A DNA stretch of 29,420 nucleotides from Oscillospiraceae bacterium. Its GTDB lineage: Bacteria > Bacillota_A > Clostridia > Oscillospirales > Ruminococcaceae. Positions 23,523 to 29,420 of this stretch are shown in pieces (position 1 is the first letter of the stretch; every line of letters begins with the position of its first letter). A program made the position numbers and the translations under genes. The notes below the pieces were generated by a model. The model had not been told where the DNA came from. It did not search any database and saw only the letters and a list, made by a program, of their open reading frames with translations. The stretch is taken from NCBI GenBank assembly GCA_017829075.1, contig JAGAJA010000119.1, forward strand, positions 1 through 29,420. The letters are read 5' to 3'.

Positions 23523-23571
23523 TTTGATATGTGATATACTGATATCACCTATGCCATTTGTGAATATCAAA
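23523..23571 (+). promoter_or_regulatory. Nested palindromes at the start of the operon 2 transcript
   Basis: GTGATAT (23531-23537) and ATATCAC (23542-23548) form a perfect 18-bp palindrome with a 4-nt centre. They are enclosed by TTTGATAT (23523-23530) and ATATCAAA (23564-23571), a further 8-bp inverted pair. Placed at about +4 to +50, they could be an operator or a stacked RNA hairpin. The rest of 23,572-23,769 has only weak repeats (TTTCT/AGAAA at 23581-23593; ATTTCTCA/TGAGAAAT at 23670-23723) and no credible ORF. Confidence 0.6.
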
Positions 23572-23769
23572 TCGCGTCAAATTTCTGCGAGAAACACTTG
23601 ATACATTTCGTGCAATGCTTGCTGCTGGATCTGGATTTAATTCAGAAAATCTATGACGAATAGTCCAAGATTTCTCAGTGCTTGTTTTCTGGTATATTCC
23701 TGTGTAAACATGATTTGAGAAATTTTATGTCATTTTAAGCCGTTATTGTGTCGTTTCGCGCCATGTTTG

Positions 23770-23798
23770 TTGACAAGATAAGTAAATTAACTTATAAT
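23770..23798 (+). promoter_or_regulatory. CIS operon 2 proximal promoter
   Basis: TTGACA (23770-23775), a 17-nt spacer and TATAAT (23793-23798) form a perfect consensus without extended -10. A degenerate copy of the upstream element (sharing CnTTTCnC) may lie at 23749-23759. The leader to the sheath ATG is about 320 nt. Confidence 0.85.
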
Positions 23799-23905
23799 AT
23801 AAATATATTATTGGGATAATTCTATTTTACATACAACAAGATTTTGCCGCCTGATAGATAGTTATATAACGGCGGAATTCTCCGAAAAGGAGAAAAAAGT
23901 ATCTT

Positions 23906-23983
23906 ATGGAGATCGACTTCTGCACGAATAATCCTTCCCTAATAGGTATATTTTTAAGCAGGTATGTCCATAAGCTTATTTAA
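23906..23983 (+). CDS. Possible 25-aa leader ORF before the sheath gene
   Basis: ATG at 23906 opens 25 codons (MEIDFCTNNP...), ending TAA. AAGGAGA at about 23887-23893 is a fair Shine-Dalgarno but lies about 13 nt away, and it can be hidden in a TTCTCC/GGAGAA hairpin. The peptide has no recognised motif. It may be a leader peptide or chance; only the site and hairpin argue for it. Confidence 0.25.
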   Translation: MEIDFCTNNPSLIGIFLSRYVHKLI

Positions 23984-24022
23984 GTAGTTTGATCTGTCGC
24001 AAGGCAGATTCGGCTATATATT

Positions 24023-24048
24023 GAAGCAGTGGAATAAGCCGCTGCTTC
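24023..24048 (+). promoter_or_regulatory. Stem-loop in the sheath 5' leader
   Basis: GAAGCAGTGG (24023-24032) pairs with CCGCTGCTTC (24039-24048) over 10 bp with one U-G pair around AATAAG. It has no U-tract and is probably a leader structure rather than a terminator. It stands 80 nt before the sheath ATG. Confidence 0.55.
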
Positions 24049-24127
24049 GGAAAATCTTTCATCTTTTCAGAGAGGAGGTTCTGGTTTTTCAGAAGTCGAA
24101 AGGCACTGAGAGATCAGGAAAACTACT

Positions 24128-25900
24128 ATGCCAGAGTATTTATCCCCGGGTGTGTATGTTGAGGAGTATGAGTCGGGCGCAGTTCCTATGGAAGGCGTAG
24201 GAACCAGCACGGCAGGATTTGTCGGCCTTGCAGAAAAAGGCGACGTGATCGGAAAACCTCAGCTTGTAACCAGCTTCAGCGACTATGTTCGTATCTTTGG
24301 AGGATACCTTTCCGAAACCAAGTTCGGTGATAAGCGTTATCTGCCCTATGCTGTTGAGCATTTCTTCATCAACGGAGGCTCCAGAGCGTTCGTAATGAGA
24401 GTATGCCCCGCTGATGCAAAGGCTGCCGCTACCAAGAGCGATTCTATCCTCAGCTTCACCGCAAAGAACCCCGGTGAATGGGGCAACAGAATCAAGGTAA
24501 CAGTATCACCTGTTTCCCGCGTTAAGACTCAGGTTTACGAAGTAAACGGAAACGATGCTGTCGTAAGAAGCGTTGATGGCTTCAACATCGGCGACGTTGT
24601 TGAGTTCGCAGACGGCAAGACCTCTGTTTACAACAAGATCACCGCTATCGAGGAAAAGACGGTGACCTTTGAGAACCCTGTAAATGCGTCCATCGTTGAC
24701 AAGGCTCTTGTACCCACCAAGTTCATGAAGAGCTGCGAGATCGACGTTTCCGTAAAGTACGGCGACGCAAAGGAAGACTACCTGTTCGTATCCCTTAACA
24801 CCGAGTCCCCTGAGTACATAATCTCCAGAATGGCTAAGAGCGAGCTGGTAACGGTTGAGGTATCTCAGGCGAAGCCGGCAGCAGCTAAGCCTGTTGACGC
24901 AAAGGACAAGAAGGATGGCGCACCTGCACCCGCTCCCGCTGCTGTTATTGCAGCTCCCTTTGAGGCAGTAGGCGGCAAGGGCGACGCTATGATCATGCAG
25001 CTTACCGGCGGTACAGACGGTAATATTGCAGGTATCACTGCTTCCGAGTACATCGGTACAGACGGCGGCCCCGGCAAGCGTTCCGGTATTCAGGCGTTCA
25101 TTGAGAACTCTGACGTAAGCATCATGTCTGTTCCTGGAATTACCATTCCTGAGGTTCAGATGTCCCTTATCGCTCACTGCGAGAATCTCAAGAGCCGCTT
25201 CGCAGTTCTTGATATGCCTAAGGACAAGAAGAAGACAGACGAGCTTATCGAATACAGAGATATGTTTGATTCTCATTATGCAGCGTTCTATCACCCCTGG
25301 ATCCAGATCTTCGATCCGCTTTCCAAGAAGAACATCATCGCTCCTCCGTCCGGTTCTATGGTAGGTATCTACGCTCGTACCGATAACACCTACGGCGTAC
25401 ATAAGGCTCCCGCAAACGAGGTAGTAAGAGCGTGCACAGGTCTTGCAAGCACCTACAACACCGCTGAGCAGGATCTTCTCAATCCCAGAGGCATCAACCT
25501 TATCCGTTCCTTCCCCGGACGCGGCATAAGAGTATGGGGCGCAAGAACCGCGACCTCCAATGCAACATGGAAGTACATCAACGTACGCAGACTGTTCATT
25601 TATCTTGAGGAGTCCATCAGAGCAAACACCAACTGGGTAGTATTCGAGCCGAATACAGAAGCTCTTTGGGGCAGAGTAAAGAGAACGATCGAGATGTTCC
25701 TTGCAAGCACATGGAGAAGCGGCGCTCTTGCCGGCTCCTCTCCCTCCGAAGCTTTCTTTGTTGAGATCGGACGCAGCACCATGACGCAGGACGATATTGA
25801 CAACGGACGTCTTATCTGCGTTATCGGCGTAGCTCCCGTAAAGCCCGCTGAGTTTGTAATCTTCAAGATTGGTCAGTACACCAGTGAAAGCAACGGTTAA
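24128..25900 (+). CDS. Contractile tail sheath protein of a CIS
   Basis: The 590-residue protein is the sheath that contracts around the tube. The N terminus MPEYLSPGVYVEEYESGAVP and the C-terminal block (FEPNTEALWGRVKRTIEMFLASTWRSGALAGSSPSEAFFVEIG) are standard phage-tail-sheath hallmarks (T4 gp18 / Afp2-4 type). Residues about 248-275 form a Pro/Ala/Lys/Asp linker (AKPAAAKPVDAKDKKDGAPA) in the outer region. The codon use (AAC, AAG, ATC, GTA) is far more biased than in the upstream ATPase gene, fitting very high expression. The Shine-Dalgarno near the ATG is weak (TCAGGA); a stronger AGAGGAGG lies about 50 nt upstream without a start codon. Only one sheath gene is seen; many CIS have two or three. 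Confidence 0.95.
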   Translation: MPEYLSPGVYVEEYESGAVPMEGVGTSTAGFVGLAEKGDVIGKPQLVTSFSDYVRIFGGYLSETKFGDKRYLPYAVEHFFINGGSRAFVMRVCPADAKAAATKSDSILSFTAKNPGEWGNRIKVTVSPVSRVKTQVYEVNGNDAVVRSVDGFNIGDVVEFADGKTSVYNKITAIEEKTVTFENPVNASIVDKALVPTKFMKSCEIDVSVKYGDAKEDYLFVSLNTESPEYIISRMAKSELVTVEVSQAKPAAAKPVDAKDKKDGAPAPAPAAVIAAPFEAVGGKGDAMIMQLTGGTDGNIAGITASEYIGTDGGPGKRSGIQAFIENSDVSIMSVPGITIPEVQMSLIAHCENLKSRFAVLDMPKDKKKTDELIEYRDMFDSHYAAFYHPWIQIFDPLSKKNIIAPPSGSMVGIYARTDNTYGVHKAPANEVVRACTGLASTYNTAEQDLLNPRGINLIRSFPGRGIRVWGARTATSNATWKYINVRRLFIYLEESIRANTNWVVFEPNTEALWGRVKRTIEMFLASTWRSGALAGSSPSEAFFVEIGRSTMTQDDIDNGRLICVIGVAPVKPAEFVIFKIGQYTSESNG

Positions 25901-25924
25901 TTTTTAGGAAAGGAATGAAAGACA

Positions 25925-26413
25925 ATGCCGGAGATTAGATATCCGTTTAAGAATTTCAGATACAAGGTTGAATTCAATGGCACAGAGGCTGCCGGATTCA
26001 GCGAGGTTTCCGGTGCGGACATTTCCGTCGATGTAATTGAGTACAGAGAGGGCAACGAGGTTCGTACCACTCCCAGAAAGCTCGCAGGTCTTACCAAATA
26101 TGGCAACATCACGCTCAAGTGGGGCGTTGTTGGTTCTATGGAAATGATGGAGTGGCTCCACACCGTAGCGTCCGACAATACCTCCGGACCTACCGGAATT
26201 GAGCGCAAGACCATCACCATCAAGCTCCTTGACGATACAGGAGCAGAGGGCCCCAGCTGGGAGATCATCAATGCTTGGCCCACGCATTACACCGCTCCTG
26301 ACCTGAACGGTCTTGGCGGCGAGGTAGCTATCGAAACTCTCGAGATCTGCCACGAGGGCGTCAACAGAATTGACGGCGGTTCTATGGATTCCGCAACACC
26401 GTCTGAGAACTGA
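25925..26413 (+). CDS. CIS inner tube protein (gp19/Hcp-like)
   Basis: The 162-residue protein matches the phage T4 gp19-type tail tube family: MPEIRYPFKNFRYKVEFNG, AGFSEVSGADISVDVIEYREGNE and KYGNITLKWG are the shared blocks. Rings of it form the inner tube propelled by the sheath. AAAGGA lies before the ATG, 24 nt after the sheath stop, so sheath and tube are co-expressed. The codon use is also strongly biased. Confidence 0.95.
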   Translation: MPEIRYPFKNFRYKVEFNGTEAAGFSEVSGADISVDVIEYREGNEVRTTPRKLAGLTKYGNITLKWGVVGSMEMMEWLHTVASDNTSGPTGIERKTITIKLLDDTGAEGPSWEIINAWPTHYTAPDLNGLGGEVAIETLEICHEGVNRIDGGSMDSATPSEN

Positions 26414-26446
26414 TAACTTAGGTCGGTAAGTATAATAATGCACGTT

Positions 26447-26486
26447 TCGCCATCGGAACAGCTCCGATGGCGGGATTGTGCTTTTT
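26447..26486 (+). terminator. Attenuating terminator between tube and assembly genes
   Basis: CGCCATCGGA (26448-26457) and TCCGATGGCG (26463-26472) form a perfect 10-bp stem with a 5-nt loop. A CTTTTTC run follows 9 nt later (26481-26487). It lies 34 nt after the tube stop, so part of the transcripts should end here and leave sheath and tube at a higher level than the downstream genes. A TATAAT at 26431-26436 has no -35 and is not called a promoter. Confidence 0.7.
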
Positions 26487-26517
26487 CTGATTTAAAAAAG
26501 TATGGGGGCAAAAAAAA

Positions 26518-26883
26518 GTGAGCTTTCAGACAGAATATGAATTTGAACTCCCTAGAGGGTACGTTGACCAGAACGGCGAGGTACATAAGAAGGGCGTGAT
26601 GCGTCTTGCCACAGCCGCTGATGAGATAATGCCGCTTCGCGATCCGCGGGTTCAGCAGAATCCCGGTTATCTCACGATAATTCTCCTGTCCCGTGTTGTT
26701 ACTAAGCTTGGCACGCTTCAGGCGATAAATAACAGGGTCATCGAAAACCTCTTTACAATAGATATGGCATTCCTCCAGGATCTGTATCAGAGGATAAATA
26801 TGCAGGACATACCGGCATACAAGGTCGTTTGTCCTCATTGTCAGAAGGAATTTGACCTTCCTCTGGATTTTTTAGAAAAGTAG
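26518..26883 (+). CDS. CIS tail-assembly protein (upstream frame of a likely frameshifted pair)
   Basis: The 121-residue protein has the pattern seen in small CIS/phage tail-assembly proteins encoded just after the tube: FQTEYEFELPRGYVDQNGEVHKKGVMRLATAADEI and RDPRVQQNPGYLTIILLSRVVTKLG. It ends with a CPHC zinc-knuckle-like pair. The role would be a chaperone of tail or baseplate assembly; the precise family is from memory. The GTG at 26518 has GGGGG 9 nt upstream. The end, GAT TTT TTA GAA AAG TAG, contains T TTT TTA in register and leads to a -1 frame ORF (26874-27071) that lacks a start codon. Confidence 0.82.
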   Translation: MSFQTEYEFELPRGYVDQNGEVHKKGVMRLATAADEIMPLRDPRVQQNPGYLTIILLSRVVTKLGTLQAINNRVIENLFTIDMAFLQDLYQRINMQDIPAYKVVCPHCQKEFDLPLDFLEK

Positions 26884-26939
26884 AGCTTTCATTATATCCC
26901 GAAGGGAAGCTCTATGAGGAAATGTCGTTTTTGGGATAT
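26868..26939 (+). promoter_or_regulatory. Probable programmed -1 ribosomal frameshift signal
   Basis: T TTT TTA (26868-26874) lies with TTT and TTA as in-frame codons of the tail-assembly gene. After a 7-nt spacer (26875-26881) a stem forms between 26882-26890 and 26905-26913 (9 bp, one G-U). Part of the loop, ATATCCC (26894-26900), is complementary to GGGATAT (26933-26939), allowing an H-type pseudoknot. The 0-frame stop TAG follows 6 nt after the heptamer. All these elements are in the classic geometry. Confidence 0.75.
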
Positions 26940-27071
26940 TATCTCCACTGGTCGCATGAGGAAGTAATGAACCTCGACCACAAGGAGCGCAGGAGATGGT
27001 GCTCTGAGGTTTCGAGGATCAATAAAAAGCTCAGCGGACAGAAAGAGAAGAAAAATCTCTTCGAAAAGTGA
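26874..27071 (+). CDS. DUF6760-like small CIS protein, probably made by -1 frameshift
   Basis: An open frame of 65 codons continues from the frameshift point: RKVELSLYPEGKLYEEMSF, then LGYYLHWSHEEVMNLDHKERRRWCSEVSRIN. The block YPxxxLYEE, HW and ERRRW resembles the short DUF6760-type proteins found in CIS loci. It has no ATG, GTG or TTG before an ATG at 26922, which would cut off the conserved start and has no proper Shine-Dalgarno. Read through the frameshift it adds 65 residues to 119 residues of the upstream protein, giving a 184-residue fusion. The stop TGA is at 27069-27071. The alternative is a rare start codon. Confidence 0.72.
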   Translation, partial: RKVELSLYPEGKLYEEMSFLGYYLHWSHEEVMNLDHKERRRWCSEVSRINKKLSGQKEKKNLFEK

Positions 27072-27094
27072 CGGCAGGATACCGGAGGTATGGT

Positions 27095-27520
27095 ATGGCA
27101 AATCAGCATAACGGCTGTAATTTCAGCGTTAATATCGCACCCGTGGAAATAGTGGGCAACTTTTCTGCGGTATCAGGTCTTGGCGCGGAGATAGAGTATG
27201 AAGAATACCATGAGGGCGGAAATTTCACCAGTCCGGTTTATCTGCCTAAGGGCGTCAGATATGACCGTATCGTGCTTGAGAGGGGGACTGTAACACTTGA
27301 GCCGCTGACGATATGGTTTACCACCGTGCAGGCGGGAATGCAGCTTCGTTACCCAATGATCATTACCATGCATGACGAAAAGCATATTCCTGTAAAGATA
27401 TGGACGGTACTTGACGCTATGCCTGTAAAGGTGGATTACACTCCGCTGGACGCCATGAACAGCCGGGTGTCTGTAACCACCGTTGAATTTGTCCACGGTG
27501 AGATAATCAACATAATGTGA
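27095..27520 (+). CDS. Second CIS tube protein (gp19-like; baseplate-proximal type)
   Basis: The 141-residue protein shows the gp19-type pattern: NFSVNIAPVEIVGNFSAVSGLGAEIEYEEYHEGGN, GVRYDRIVLERG and SVTTVEFVHGEI. CIS loci carry such a divergent second tube protein (Afp5-like) that starts the tube on the baseplate. The ATG at 27095 has GGAGGT 5 nt upstream; a GTG at 27068 overlapping the previous stop lacks a site. It is less biased in codon use than the main tube gene, fitting a minor component. Confidence 0.9.
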   Translation: MANQHNGCNFSVNIAPVEIVGNFSAVSGLGAEIEYEEYHEGGNFTSPVYLPKGVRYDRIVLERGTVTLEPLTIWFTTVQAGMQLRYPMIITMHDEKHIPVKIWTVLDAMPVKVDYTPLDAMNSRVSVTTVEFVHGEIINIM

Positions 27521-27555
27521 TCTGCTACGACAGTTTTTGAAAGGAGGTCTGTGGA

Positions 27556-29420
27556 ATGAAGGATATAACTGTTAGCCAGGATATTTCGCATATTCTGCCT
27601 ATGAAATCCTCTCCGCTCATCAGACCCCTTTGCGTTCCTATAACCATCGACACGGATTTCCCTGATGAGATAAGCAGGCATGGAAAAAGCAGAGTATATT
27701 CTCTATGGGAAAGGTTAGGTCTGGTTTATCTTGAGGAGGGAAAAAACGAACCGCCTCAGGAAAATAATAGGGTAATTGTTAACAATTTTACACAGCAGAT
27801 CGTGTTTCAGCTTTTTTCACATAGAAATATCAACAGGCTGATTGAATCAAATCAGCCCGGTTTTGTTTTAATAGACAAAGTATACCGAGAGTCCGTTAGA
27901 AGCCAATTTGCAGAGGGAAAGCGCATCTCTGCGGCGATGAAAAAAAGGCTTGCGGAAAAAGCAGAGATTTCAAAGGAGCTTGAGAGCCTGCTCGTAATGC
28001 TCTCAGACGGTCAGAGCGAGAATGATGATTCCGTTGTATCTGCTGATATGGCAGGTCATACATTGTCCGCTCTGCTGAGTAAAGCGGCGTCGGAGAAAAG
28101 GATCACCGAACATCAGCTTATCGTATCGGAGCGCCTTTTGCAGAAGGTGACAAATCAGGAGAAAACCAGCGCTCTGCTTAAAGAGCTTTCAGAATTGGTT
28201 CGCGAAGGCGGAAAAGATTCTGTTGCGCTGACAGAGAGCGTTCTGCTGCGGATTTCTGAGTTCCTGCGCACGGAAACCTCTCCGACAAAGAGCGTGTTTC
28301 TGCGGGCAGCTGCCGAAAAGGCGGCGGAGCTTGCACAGGAAAATTACACAGCAGATGAGGCAAAGAATATTGCTTCCGCTGTTGTTACTGAGATATTCAG
28401 AACTGGTTTTTCCGGCGAAAATAACAGCGACGTTGTGACCGGAGCGGTTTCTGCTGCGGCTAATGGTTATGATATATCCGGTAATAATGCAAAATCGGCG
28501 GTTTCTGTGGAGAATACCAGTTTGCCGACAGTCGGAGCTGATATTGCAGTAGGCAGGATCCTTCCTGAAAGAAATGAGCATATTTCGGAAGCAGCGCTGC
28601 TTCTGCTTGAACAGACCGAGGAGGAATTAACCTCCGGCAGCTCAGGAGCGACAAAGCTCAGCCAGCTTTCTGTGCAGGAGATGCGTACTCTGCTGAAAAA
28701 AACTGTTGAGCAGAATGCTCCGAAAATCAGCAAATCATCAAGCAGTTCGGACGTTGAGAAAGCGGTAAATGAAGCGGTCAAAGCGGCGATTCTCTTGAGG
28801 TATTCCAGCATGGGATCAAACAGGATTCCGCAGACCGAGAGCAGTCAGCAGGATATTTCTTCTGCGCCGGGAATGACGGTTTCACTGATGCGAAGAACTG
28901 TGGGATATGTTTCCGATAAGCTCCGGTATGAGAGGAATTCAGAGCTTTCCACATCCGGCGGGGAGGATACCTTTTCACAATATCGCCTGCTTGAGCGTGC
29001 CGATAAGTTTATTCCCGGAAGCTCTTTGGTGAGCGGATCTCTTTCCGAAAATCATTATCTGCTGAGCAATTCATCAGGTGTTTATTACGCTGTCAGCGAA
29101 GATAAGTCAGTTGATCATGTGAATCTTGTCTTTGCGGATATTACTGAGCTGAATACAACTGAAGCTACTGCGACAGGCGCAGCGAAGCCGATTGATGTAA
29201 GCTACACCCAGAACGGCGCGGAAATCACCTACACCGAAAACCGCGAGGATATCGCCGGAAGCGTTCAGAATGTGATTAATCGCACCTCTGCGACCACCGA
29301 AAATGTACAGAACATCGCAGGAAACACGGTAAATCAGAACTTCACCGAATCTCCTGCGACAGGCGCAGCGAAGCCGGTTGAGGTAGGCTACACCCAGAAC
29401 GGCGCAGAAATCACCTACAC
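27556..29420 (+). CDS. Very long CIS-locus protein, incomplete at the right edge
   Basis: The ORF starts at ATG 27556 with AGGAGG about 8 nt upstream and stays open for at least 621 codons to the window end. I do not recognise the family. Residues 1-105 (MKDITVSQDISHILPMKSSP...) look globular; about 110-530 are charged and helical, with many Glu, Lys and Ala residues, suggesting a long helical region. From about residue 537 a 62-residue repeat begins (TATGAAKPIDVSYTQNGAE...), and a second copy starts before the edge. No signal peptide or membrane segment is seen. Tape-measure, fibre or cargo are possible; in most CIS a LysM-like adaptor would be expected at this place. Confidence 0.8.
   Translation, partial: MKDITVSQDISHILPMKSSPLIRPLCVPITIDTDFPDEISRHGKSRVYSLWERLGLVYLEEGKNEPPQENNRVIVNNFTQQIVFQLFSHRNINRLIESNQPGFVLIDKVYRESVRSQFAEGKRISAAMKKRLAEKAEISKELESLLVMLSDGQSENDDSVVSADMAGHTLSALLSKAASEKRITEHQLIVSERLLQKVTNQEKTSALLKELSELVREGGKDSVALTESVLLRISEFLRTETSPTKSVFLRAAAEKAAELAQENYTADEAKNIASAVVTEIFRTGFSGENNSDVVTGAVSAAANGYDISGNNAKSAVSVENTSLPTVGADIAVGRILPERNEHISEAALLLLEQTEEELTSGSSGATKLSQLSVQEMRTLLKKTVEQNAPKISKSSSSSDVEKAVNEAVKAAILLRYSSMGSNRIPQTESSQQDISSAPGMTVSLMRRTVGYVSDKLRYERNSELSTSGGEDTFSQYRLLERADKFIPGSSLVSGSLSENHYLLSNSSGVYYAVSEDKSVDHVNLVFADITELNTTEATATGAAKPIDVSYTQNGAEITYTENREDIAGSVQNVINRTSATTENVQNIAGNTVNQNFTESPATGAAKPVEVGYTQNGAEITY
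29165..29420 (+). repeat. Tandem repeat, period 186 bp (62 aa)
   Basis: The 70 nt at 29165-29234 recur at 29351-29420 with 5 mismatches, most at third codon positions or conservative changes (GAAKPIDVSYTQNG against GAAKPVEVGYTQNG). The period of 186 nt keeps the frame. The second copy is cut by the window edge, so the copy number is unknown. Confidence 0.9.

Noticed and set aside
24506..25402. 298-codon open frame antisense to the sheath gene
   Set aside because: A shadow of the biased sheath codons; no start site or recognisable product.
26431..26436. TATAAT as an internal promoter after the tube gene
   Set aside because: No -35 box at 16-19 nt; a chance AT-rich match.
26922..27071. ATG-initiated 49-residue version of the DUF6760-like protein
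   Set aside because: It would lose the conserved YPEGKLYEE start, and its GAGG is only 2 nt from the ATG.
1..29420. CRISPR array, insertion sequence or prophage integrase
   Set aside because: No regularly spaced direct repeats, transposase or integrase were found; the tail-like genes lack head, packaging and lysis genes within the window.

Overview
The window looks like chromosomal DNA of a strictly anaerobic, spore-related Firmicute of the Ruminococcus/Oscillospiraceae type. This is inferred from the gene set: pyruvate formate-lyase with its activase, an iron-only hydrogenase, AbrB, SpmA/SpmB and an EF-G paralogue with a decayed G4 motif. Shine-Dalgarno sites are strong, TTG and GTG starts occur, and textbook TTGACA/TATAAT promoters with 17-18 nt spacers are common, several with an extended -10. 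I cannot name a species.

Bases 1-10,900 run mostly on the minus strand. They hold pflB-pflA; a pair of half-size TauE/SafE permease genes joined by an ATGA overlap; a GNAT acetyltransferase; tRNA-Leu(UAA); a complete small transcription unit for a 26-residue, five-cysteine peptide; an MFS transporter; an operon of ABC-F ATPase, DEDDh exonuclease and HAD phosphatase; and an AbrB-type regulator with a CxxC...CxxC tail. From 11,151 to 18,831 come spmA-spmB and a CCA-adding-type nucleotidyltransferase on the plus strand, rlmA (minus) divergent from an EF-G-like GTPase (plus), and a group-B-like [FeFe] hydrogenase (minus).

From about 19,150 to the right edge lies a contractile injection system (CIS, phage-tail-like) locus on the plus strand. 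A first operon carries two unrecognised proteins that overlap by 77 nt, a YbjN-like (secretion-chaperone fold) protein and a CIS-type AAA+ ATPase. After a 0.7 kb regulatory region with two promoters and stacked inverted repeats, a second operon carries sheath, tube, a small tail-assembly protein, a DUF6760-like ORF, a second gp19-type tube protein, and a very long ORF with 62-residue repeats that runs off the window. The baseplate, spike and terminator genes expected of such systems would lie beyond the right edge.

The strongest novel candidate is in the second operon. The DUF6760-like ORF has no usable start codon. It is entered in the -1 frame through a T TTT TTA heptamer placed in register at the end of the tail-assembly gene. 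A 7 nt spacer, a 9 bp stem-loop and a possible 7 bp pseudoknot stem follow. This is the layout of a programmed -1 ribosomal frameshift, as in the tail-assembly chaperones of phages lambda and P2. A second candidate is an 11-bp element, ATGCCTTTCAC, that sits 9-10 nt upstream of the -35 box of both CIS operon promoters and could bind a shared activator.
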